Assembly: GCF_010122465.1 (NCBI RefSeq)
Contig: NZ_WLZY01000006.1
Coordinates: forward strand, 274,409 to 338,408
Length of the DNA stretch: 64,000 bases
Direction of reading: 5' to 3'
Source: Phytoactinopolyspora mesophila
GTDB taxonomy: Bacteria; Actinomycetota; Actinomycetes; Jiangellales; Jiangellaceae
The position numbers and the translations under genes are program-made. The notes under the pieces were generated by a model. It was given only the letters and a program-made list of their open reading frames with translations. It made no database searches and had not been told where the DNA came from. Below are positions 58,060 to 64,000 of this stretch, piece by piece (position 1 is the first letter of the stretch; each line of letters starts with the position of its first letter).

Positions 58060-58065
58060 TAAGCT
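58060..58065 (+). promoter_or_regulatory. Putative -10 box (TAAGCT) for the methyltransferase gene
   Basis: TAAGCT ends eight bases before ATG 58074, consistent with a leaderless transcript. Confidence 0.4.
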
Positions 58066-58073
58066 GTCCGGGG

Positions 58074-59021
58074 ATGAGCGAATCGGGAGCTTCGGTCGAC
58101 GACGTCGAACGTGCGTGGCAAGACACAAAGCTGGCTCAGGTGCTATACCACGACTGGGAGGCGGACAGCTACGATGAGAAGTGGTCGATTTCGTTCGATG
58201 AGCGCTGCATTTCCTACGCGCGTGACCGCTTCGCGGCGGTAGCTGGAACGGCCGGATGGCCGTACGGGACGGCTCTGGAGATCGGAGCCGGAACCGGCTT
58301 CTTCGCGCTCAACCTGCGCCAGGCTGGTGTGATCGACGAGGTCCACGTGACGGACATCTCGCCCGGCATGGTGCGAGCAGCCAAGCTCAACGCCGCGCGA
58401 ATCGGCTTCGAGATTGGCGGCCGGGTGGCTGACGCAGAGCAACTGCCCTACGACGACGCCGCGTTCGACCTGGTCCTCGGCCACGCGGTGATCCACCACA
58501 TCCCCAATGTGGAGCTGGCATTCCGCGAAATGCTCCGGGTGCTACGTCCAGGCGGTCGCATCGTGATCTGTGGGGAGCCGACCACATACGGCGATCGGAT
58601 CGCGCGAACGCTGTCTCGTGCCACCTGGTGGACGGCGACGCGTCTCACCCGCACACCCCTGCTGGCGAACAAGTGGGCGCGGCCCCAGGAAGACCTGGAC
58701 GAGTCATCTAGGGCGGCGGCGCTCGAAGCGGTCGTTGACCTGCACACATTCCAGCCCCGGCAGCTCGCGGCGACGGTCCGGCGGGCCGGAGCCGGTGAGG
58801 TGCGCACGGTCACCGAGGAGCTGACGGCCGCCTGGTTCGGCTGGCCTGCACGGACTCTGGAATACGCGATCAATCCGGAGCGGCTCGGATGGGCCTGGGC
58901 GAACTTCGCCTACGCCGGCTGGCGACGGTTGTCGGCCTTGGACCGGATGTTGAGCCACGTGGTTCCGGACGAGCTCTTCTACAACGTCTCGGTTACCGGG
59001 ATCAGGCCGCCAACCACTTGA
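58074..59021 (+). CDS. Class I SAM-dependent methyltransferase
   Basis: 315-aa methyltransferase. The SAM-binding motif I is ALEIGAGTGFFALNL (about residues 63-77), with motif II VTDISPGMVRAAK, motif III DAEQLPYDDAAFDLVLGHAVIHH and the post-III segment EMLRVLRPGGRIVICGEP, a Methyltransf_11 pattern. The C-terminal ~120 residues (WARPQEDLDESS onward) form an extra helical domain seen in lipid or quinone methyltransferases of actinobacteria. It is divergent from glgX with 94 bp between starts. The substrate is unknown. Confidence 0.86.
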   Translation: MSESGASVDDVERAWQDTKLAQVLYHDWEADSYDEKWSISFDERCISYARDRFAAVAGTAGWPYGTALEIGAGTGFFALNLRQAGVIDEVHVTDISPGMVRAAKLNAARIGFEIGGRVADAEQLPYDDAAFDLVLGHAVIHHIPNVELAFREMLRVLRPGGRIVICGEPTTYGDRIARTLSRATWWTATRLTRTPLLANKWARPQEDLDESSRAAALEAVVDLHTFQPRQLAATVRRAGAGEVRTVTEELTAAWFGWPARTLEYAINPERLGWAWANFAYAGWRRLSALDRMLSHVVPDELFYNVSVTGIRPPTT

Positions 59022-59332
59022 GTCAGGGGTTGCGCGTGCCGCCGGACTCAGGCCGGCTCAAGCTGAATTTCCTAAGAAGCCGTGCGGGTTCCAGAAGGCC
59101 AGTGGCGTATCTTGCCACATGACACTCGGCTCAGGTCGGCCGTTCCGTGATGTCGATCTTCTCCACACGCGCGGGCATAACTCACGTTCTGGACAGAACG
59201 GACCTGATATCAAGAATTATAAAAGAGCTATTGCCATGACAATGACTAATAGTTAAGTTCTTAGTCACGTGCCAACAATTGCACAAGATCGAATACCTTC
59301 GGCAATGTGCAATGAGTCGAGGAGAGGGCGTT
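59022..59332. other. 311-bp AT-rich intergenic region before the first surface protein
   Basis: The region between the methyltransferase and the choice-of-anchor G gene has no convincing ORF. From about 59170 it becomes markedly AT-rich. A quasi-palindrome GTTCTGGACAGAAC (59186-59199) precedes the AT-rich stretch, which probably holds the promoter. No RNA gene was recognised. Confidence 0.4.
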
Positions 59333-61027
59333 ATGGCGGGAACCAAATCTCTGAGAAGAAGAGCCGTGCGTGTGGCAGTGGCGACGGTCGTTGTGCCGGT
59401 CTTCGCGGTGGGCGTGGCGTTGCAGCCCGTGGCAGCTGCTGGCGAAGATGAATCGCGGGCGGCGTCACGTTTCGTGTCCGGCGAGATACTCGGTGTCGAC
59501 TTGGACGCCGTTGACGAACTCAGCGGCGTGGCCGTGGAGAATCTGCTCAACGAAGAGCCGGTCACCGAGGCTACGCCGCTTGAATTCGCGGCGCTCGACG
59601 AGCTGCTCGTTGACCTCGGCGGTGCCGAGGTGCCGCTGGGCGACGTCATCGAACTGGGGGTGGCGAACCAATGGGCCACGGCTGAGCCGCACGGCACATC
59701 GTCTGCGGCAGCGGGGGCGGTCGCGGACGGTGAGGGGGTCGGATCCGGCGTTGACGGTGAATATCCCGCTGATCTCCGGCTTGATCTCGCCGAGATATTG
59801 GGTGACGTGATTCCTGATGTTCTCGAGGACTTAGAGCTTGAACTGGGCGCCATATCCTCCGAGGCCCACCTCATTGCGCCGGATTCCGGGGGGACGGAAT
59901 TCGAGCTGACCACGGACTACGAAATTGCCGGCGGACATCTTCTGCTCGGTGTGCCGGCCGTTGCCGATGTCTCCGGAGAGATCACTGCTGCCGTCGAGAA
60001 TGTGGCCGAAGTCCTCGACGAGCTTGAATCGCAGATTGCCGAGCTGCTGGAAAGCCTCGATGCTCTTGACGGATTGCTGGACGCGCTCGAGGGTCTGCCG
60101 GCCGTGACGGTCACCGGGCCAGATATCGACGTCGATCTCGACGTCAGCCTCGATGAGTTGGTTGACGACATTCTCAGCACGCCGATCGGTGAGGGGACGG
60201 GCGTCGAGCTGAATCTCGCTGACTCCGCGCTCGCCGTCGACCTCGATCAGCTCCTCGAGGGTGGACTCAGCGATCAGGCGCCCAATACCGAGCTACTCGG
60301 TCCGGCGTTGACGGACACCCTCGCGGGCAAGCTCACCGAACTGCTCGACGGTCTGGCAGAGGAGATCGTTGACTCGATCTCAGAGAGCCTCGGCGAGGTC
60401 GAGCTTGATATCAGCATCTTCGCCGAGGTCAGTGCGCTCTTGGTAACGGACGTGCTCGACTTGAGTATGTCGACATCCTTGGACGCGCTCATCAATGGCG
60501 ACGCCGAGTTCGTCGACGAGAGCACCGGTGTGGTCGTCGGTGTAGTGAGCCCCTTGCTCGGCGAGCTGGTCGATGCCGTGGTCGACGTGGTCGGCGGCCT
60601 GGTCGATGACTTGATCTTCGGCGAGTCCGGAGTACTCGCTACGGTCGGCGAGACGATCGAGGTGGCGCTGGAGCCGCTCCCAGACATCCTCCTGGAGGTT
60701 GTCGCCGTCGTCGGTGACCTGGTCTCGGTGCAGCTCAATGTCCAAGCGGGCCAGCCTGAGGGCACCGTCTTGAATCGCCTTGTCCGCGAAATCCCGCTGC
60801 TGGGCTTCAGGACGGCTGGGGTGGATGGACCGCACAGCGTGGCCGCGCTGCGCATCGAACTCTCAGCTATAGACGGCGGCGCGGTCGTTCTGGCGGAGTC
60901 TGAGGTGGGCGTGAACGTCGCGGGCGACGACGGCGACGTGGATGCTGACGTGGACGCGGATGTGGATGCTGACGTGGATGCGGACGCGGACGTGGATGCT
61001 GATGCCGAACGGGTGATCCGAGGCTGA
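59333..61027 (+). CDS. Choice-of-anchor G family secreted protein with Asp/Val/Ala repeat tail
   Basis: 564-aa exported protein. The signal peptide is RRRAVRVAVATVVVPVFAVG with cleavage near VAAAGED. The long acidic body is rich in Asp, Leu and Val with repeated amphipathic segments. It shares [37 protein letters not shown] and [14 protein letters not shown] with the second protein at 62.2 kb; together these are the hallmarks of the family. The body ends at SEVGVNV, followed by a ~25-residue (DV/DA)n tail and AERVIRG. No LPXTG or transmembrane anchor is seen, so the protein may be released or held by charge. GGAGAGGG precedes ATG 59333. Function unknown, cell-surface. Confidence 0.82.
   Translation: MAGTKSLRRRAVRVAVATVVVPVFAVGVALQPVAAAGEDESRAASRFVSGEILGVDLDAVDELSGVAVENLLNEEPVTEATPLEFAALDELLVDLGGAEVPLGDVIELGVANQWATAEPHGTSSAAAGAVADGEGVGSGVDGEYPADLRLDLAEILGDVIPDVLEDLELELGAISSEAHLIAPDSGGTEFELTTDYEIAGGHLLLGVPAVADVSGEITAAVENVAEVLDELESQIAELLESLDALDGLLDALEGLPAVTVTGPDIDVDLDVSLDELVDDILSTPIGEGTGVELNLADSALAVDLDQLLEGGLSDQAPNTELLGPALTDTLAGKLTELLDGLAEEIVDSISESLGEVELDISIFAEVSALLVTDVLDLSMSTSLDALINGDAEFVDESTGVVVGVVSPLLGELVDAVVDVVGGLVDDLIFGESGVLATVGETIEVALEPLPDILLEVVAVVGDLVSVQLNVQAGQPEGTVLNRLVREIPLLGFRTAGVDGPHSVAALRIELSAIDGGAVVLAESEVGVNVAGDDGDVDADVDADVDADVDADADVDADAERVIRG
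60937..61005. repeat. Short Asp-Val-Asp-Ala coding repeat
   Basis: GACGTGGATGCTGACGTGGA-type 12-24 bp units encode the DVDADV tail of the first surface protein. Copies are imperfect, unlike the homogeneous array in the second protein. Confidence 0.8.
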
Positions 61028-61071
61028 CTCGTTCTCGCCGGAGTGATTGCCGATGCCCTCCGGTGTGCCTG

Positions 61072-61103
61072 CAGGCCCGCGCTGATTCCCCGGCGCGGGC
61101 CTG
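61072..61103. terminator. Hairpin terminator after the first surface protein
   Basis: CAGGCCCGCGC (61072-61082) pairs perfectly with GCGCGGGCCTG (61093-61103) around a 10-nt loop, 45 bp after the stop codon. Confidence 0.75.
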
Positions 61104-61142
61104 TCGGTCCGCTCTTGAACTCTGCTGCGGCAGCAAGTGGGC

Positions 61143-61148
61143 TACCGT
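61143..61148 (+). promoter_or_regulatory. Putative -10 box (TACCGT) for the acyltransferase gene
   Basis: TACCGT ends six bases before GTG 61155, a leaderless-type arrangement that also decides the start codon. Confidence 0.4.
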
Positions 61149-61154
61149 CGTGCT

Positions 61155-61778
61155 GTGTTCCGCCGACAACGAGATCCGCGCCAAGCTCGCTACCTGACCT
61201 GGGCGGGCGTGCGCTGGGTCATCCGCCACCGGGCATGGACCCCGGGGTACTTGATTCGGTATGCGCGTCTTCTGCGGTTGCGCCTATTTCAACCGGACGT
61301 GGTCACCGAGGGCCTGGTTTTCCTCGGCCGCGGTGCCAGCGTGCAAGCGCGGCGAGGCCATGGGCGAGTGATACTGGGCCGGTGGGTTCACATCGGCGAC
61401 GGTACTCAGTTGCGTGCCCATGAGGGGACACTTCGGGTGGGGGACAAGACGGTGTTCGGCCAGCACACGACGGTCAACTGTTACCTCGATGTCGAGATCG
61501 GTGCTAGCACGCTCGTCGCCGACTGGATATACATAGCCGACTTCGACCACCGCACCGACGATCTTGAAACGCCGATCAAGGATCAGGGAATCGTGAAGTC
61601 CCCAGTCCGAATCGGGCCTGATTGCTGGCTGGGCGTCAAAGCGACCGTGTTGCGCGGATCAGTTGTCGGGCAGGGAAGCGTCATTGCGGCTCATGCAGTG
61701 GTTCGAGGTGTGGTGCCCGCTCGGGTGGTTGCTGGGGGAGCGCCCGCACGCGTCCTCAAGGCCCGTGTACGTAAATGA
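61155..61778 (+). CDS. Left-handed beta-helix acyltransferase (hexapeptide family)
   Basis: 207-aa O-acyl/acetyltransferase. An N-terminal helical region (VIRHRAWTPGYLIRYARLLR) precedes hexapeptide repeats from about residue 60 (VFLGRGASVQARRG, VILGRWVHIGDGTQLRA, LRVGDKTVFGQHTTVNC). The His of FGQHTTVN and the ADFDHRTDD loop are typical of sugar acetyltransferases, and VRIGPDCWLGVKATVLRGSVVG closes the helix. It could acylate a cell-wall glycan or lipoglycan. GTG 61155 is preferred over GTG 61137. It lies between the two surface-protein genes with its own terminator signals on both sides. Confidence 0.85.
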   Translation: MFRRQRDPRQARYLTWAGVRWVIRHRAWTPGYLIRYARLLRLRLFQPDVVTEGLVFLGRGASVQARRGHGRVILGRWVHIGDGTQLRAHEGTLRVGDKTVFGQHTTVNCYLDVEIGASTLVADWIYIADFDHRTDDLETPIKDQGIVKSPVRIGPDCWLGVKATVLRGSVVGQGSVIAAHAVVRGVVPARVVAGGAPARVLKARVRK

Positions 61779-62215
61779 TCATGACATATTGATTCATGAT
61801 CAAATAAACAGTCAGTCATGATCTGCACCGATTTGATACGTCTACATAAACGGACATTTGTCTCACCGACGGGATTGCCGCCCTTCCGGCGCGGGAATTT
61901 AATGGTAAAGAATTGGTAACACTTGGCGATCTCTGAGGGTGGCACTGGTCGCCGAACGGGCCCGTAATGTCCCAATATACGTGAATTATGCAAGGGGAAG
62001 CGTACCGTTTCGCTCCTTAATGAGGCATACGTGACTGCTCGTCGTCTTTCTGATAGCTGATCAGCAGTTCCGTGCGTATCCCTACGGGGCGGGTATCGCG
62101 TTTTCCTGATTACGCGGCGGTTTTACCGGTACTGTCTGGCTTTGAATTTCGTCAATGCACTTTCTCGCTGGAAATCGCGGCGAGGGGGAGCCTGCTGATC
62201 TTTTGGGGAGAACAC
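61779..62215. other. 437-bp intergenic region with inverted repeat
   Basis: No ORF of quality is seen. Just after the acyltransferase stop, TGATCATGA (61776-61784) and TCATGATCA (61794-61802) form an inverted repeat with a 9-bp loop, and the half-site TCATGATC recurs at about 61817. The middle is AT-rich (around 61900-62010) and probably holds the promoter of the second surface protein. A structured leader RNA was considered but not supported. Confidence 0.4.
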
Positions 62216-64000
62216 ATGGCAGTACTACAGGCGCGGAGGCGGAGGCTGACCAGAACCCTGGTCGCCGGTGCCATCGTCCCCGTATTCGCCGTCGGGACGT
62301 CGTTGACGCCCGCGGCCGCTCAGGACGGGGACTATTCGCGTGGTGCCGCGCGCTTCCTGTCCGGCGAGATCTTCGACGTCGATCTCGATACGATCGCCGA
62401 GCTCGGCGGCGTTGAGGCGATCAACGATGGTCTGGACGAGACGGTATTCGATGCCAACCCGCTCGATCTCACCGTCCTCGACACGATCAACATCACCATC
62501 CCGGGTGGCATCCAGTTGCCACTGAGTGACGTCATCGAGCTTGGCGCGGTGAACCAGTGGGCGGCTGCGGAGCCGAACGCTACCTCGCGAGCCGCAACTG
62601 GTGCCGTCGCCGACAACGGTGGCGTGGGAACCGGTGTAGACGACGGCTTCCCGGGCAACGCCACCTTCAACCTGTCAGACGTGCTGGGCGACGCCCTCAC
62701 CGATCTGATCGCAGACATCGAACTCGAGCTTGGCGCGATCTCCTCCGAGGCCCACCTCGAGGCGCCTGACAGCACCGACGGCGAGTTCGACCTCACCCGC
62801 GATTACGAGATCGCCGGCGGGCATCTGATTCTGACCATTCCGGCCATCGGCGACTTCGTCGACGCGCTCGAAGAAGCGGTCGGGACACTCGACGACGCCA
62901 TCAACGGCCTTGCTGGGCCGGACGGCGCCATCGCCGATCTGCTTGCGGGTCTGGACGCTCTGAACCCGATCTTGAATCTGCTCGGCGTGGACATTGATAT
63001 CGATGTGTCCGTTGAGACGGCGTTCCAGGAAGCTCTGAACGAATTCCTGAGCACACCACTCGGCGAAGGCACCGGTGTCGAGCTGAACTTGCTCGAGGGC
63101 ACGCTCATCATCGACCTCAATGAGCTGCTCGAAGGCGGTCTCAACGGGCAGCCGCCGAACACGCAGCTGCTGAGCAACGCGGTGATCGACGGCTTGGCAG
63201 AGAACATCGGCAACCTGTTCGACGGTTTCGCCGAAGACTTGGTCGATGTTCTGACCGACGCCCTCGGCGCCGTCCAGATCGACTTGTCGCTGTTCGCCAG
63301 CGCGGAAGTCTTGTTCATCACGGAGACACTGGACATCGAGGCCAGCGGTACTGTCGAGGAGTTCCTCTCCGGCGATGCGGTCGTCGACAACAACTGCTCT
63401 GGCACCGCGATTCTCTTGCTGTGCCCGACGCTCGTGAGTGCGATCGAGGATCTGCTGCCGACCATCGGTAACCTGGTTCTCAACACCGGAACCGGCATAC
63501 TCACCAACCTCGGTGACACGTTCGCGGACCTGGTCGACGACCTCACCGACGTGCTCACCCCGATCGGTGAGCTGTTGGCCGATCTGCTAGCGATCACACT
63601 CAACTACCAGCCTGACCAGCCGATGAACTCGGTATCGACCCAGCTTCTGCGTGACCTGCCGTTGCTGGACCTCGCCCCCCAGAACCTTGACTCCGGAGGG
63701 CCCTTCGGTGTCGCGGCATTCCAGCTCGAATTGCTGCCCGCGGCAGGCGGCGTTGCATCGATCGACGTCGCCTGGTCCGAGGTAGGCGTGAACGTCCTCC
63801 AGGAGGAGGACGAGGACGCGGATGTCGATGCTGATGTTGACGCGGACGTGGATGCTGATGTTGACGCGGACGTGGATGCTGATGTTGACGCGGACGTGGA
63901 TGCTGATGTTGACGCGGACGTGGATGCTGATGTTGACGCGGACGTGGATGCTGATGTTGACGCGGACGTGGATGCTGATGTTGACGCGGACGTGGATGCT
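62216..64000 (+). CDS. Choice-of-anchor G family secreted protein, 3' end beyond the window
   Basis: 595 codons are visible and the frame is still open at the window edge. A signal peptide ([21 protein letters not shown], cleavage near AAAQDGD) leads into an acidic body homologous to the protein at 59.3 kb: [48 protein letters not shown] and [15 protein letters not shown] Cys pair ([13 protein letters not shown]) is present here but not in the first protein. The body ends in SEVGVNV and continues into an eight-residue DVDADVDA repeat. GGGGAG lies upstream of ATG 62216. The anchor, if any, lies downstream. Confidence 0.82.
   Translation, partial: MAVLQARRRRLTRTLVAGAIVPVFAVGTSLTPAAAQDGDYSRGAARFLSGEIFDVDLDTIAELGGVEAINDGLDETVFDANPLDLTVLDTINITIPGGIQLPLSDVIELGAVNQWAAAEPNATSRAATGAVADNGGVGTGVDDGFPGNATFNLSDVLGDALTDLIADIELELGAISSEAHLEAPDSTDGEFDLTRDYEIAGGHLILTIPAIGDFVDALEEAVGTLDDAINGLAGPDGAIADLLAGLDALNPILNLLGVDIDIDVSVETAFQEALNEFLSTPLGEGTGVELNLLEGTLIIDLNELLEGGLNGQPPNTQLLSNAVIDGLAENIGNLFDGFAEDLVDVLTDALGAVQIDLSLFASAEVLFITETLDIEASGTVEEFLSGDAVVDNNCSGTAILLLCPTLVSAIEDLLPTIGNLVLNTGTGILTNLGDTFADLVDDLTDVLTPIGELLADLLAITLNYQPDQPMNSVSTQLLRDLPLLDLAPQNLDSGGPFGVAAFQLELLPAAGGVASIDVAWSEVGVNVLQEEDEDADVDADVDADVDADVDADVDADVDADVDADVDADVDADVDADVDADVDADVDADVDADVDA
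63815..64000. repeat. 24-bp tandem repeat in the surface-protein tail, continuing past the window
   Basis: The unit GACGCGGACGTGGATGCTGA plus TGTT repeats 7.75 times to the last base. All units after the first are identical at nucleotide level, although synonymous changes would be tolerated. This indicates recent slippage or unequal-crossover amplification. Confidence 0.92.

Noticed and set aside
61860..62150. Structured leader RNA (for example a c-di-AMP riboswitch) before the second surface protein
   Set aside because: A GAGGGTGGCACTGG-like stretch was noticed, but the other conserved blocks and stems of known classes could not be found.
63815..64000. Regular direct repeats that could suggest a CRISPR array
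   Set aside because: The units are contiguous 24-mers with no unique spacers and are read in frame as DVDADVDA in a secreted protein.

Overview
The window is high-GC, densely coded DNA with GTG/TTG starts and many stop/start overlaps of the ATGA and GTGA type. The gene content (GlgE-type glucan cluster, DivIVA-like coiled-coil protein, MMPL exporter, FrdABCD, isobutyryl/methylmalonyl-CoA mutase genes, many LacI-regulated sugar ABC importers, choice-of-anchor G surface proteins) points to a filamentous or soil-type actinomycete. The family cannot be fixed from sequence alone. No rRNA, tRNA, CRISPR array, insertion sequence or phage gene was seen.

Layout. 1-4.5 kb: the end of a metallophosphoesterase, a small Cys-containing ORF and a four-subunit fumarate reductase/succinate dehydrogenase operon. 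4.5-11.8 kb: a LacI regulator convergent with a glycerol-3-phosphate/glycerophosphodiester operon (ATPase, binding protein, two permeases, phosphodiesterase). Matching 14-bp operator-like palindromes sit before the regulator and before the operon. 11.9-15.7 kb: an MMPL exporter, a small zinc-ribbon protein and a long coiled-coil protein. 15.9-24.4 kb: acyl-CoA genes (epimerase, thiolase, MeaB, a mutase whose active-site residues are those of isobutyryl-CoA mutase), a small membrane protein, a PH-domain protein, MarR, an AbiEi/DUF559 gene, a thioredoxin-TPR protein and Rrf2. 24.4-27.9 kb: a membrane protein, glutamate dehydrogenase and TetR, with a 19-bp operator present twice.

28.0-41 kb is a long LacI-headed operon: two permeases, a binding lipoprotein, four consecutive ADP-ribosylglycohydrolase-family genes, ribokinase, a CaiB-type CoA transferase, then (after an inserted vapBC pair) a CoA-ester lyase. 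The likely logic is import of a ribosylated compound, N-glycosidic cleavage, phosphorylation of the ribose, and possibly CoA-dependent breakdown of the aglycone. 41.2-44.8 kb holds a subtilisin-like exoprotease and a kinase-fold protein. 44.7-58.0 kb is the alpha-glucan cluster glgB, mak, treS, glgE on one strand, divergent glgP, then a second AbiEi/DUF559 gene and glgX. 58-64 kb: a methyltransferase, two choice-of-anchor G proteins with Asp/Val/Ala repeat tails (the second cut by the window end) and a beta-helix acyltransferase.

Most unusual features: (1) two AbiEi/DUF559 genes, each placed between a convergent gene pair and bracketed on both sides by copies of one long palindrome, with a different palindrome at each locus and the same TTATCCACA motif 60 bp before each start. 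(2) A ~110-bp dispersed element with a conserved ~51-nt core and unrelated but self-complementary flanking arms; one copy is intergenic and one lies in frame inside an ADP-ribosylglycohydrolase gene. (3) The four-paralogue ribosyl-hydrolase operon, one member of which has a damaged metal site. (4) Nine transcript-initial genes with TANNNT 6-8 nt before the start codon, suggesting leaderless mRNAs.
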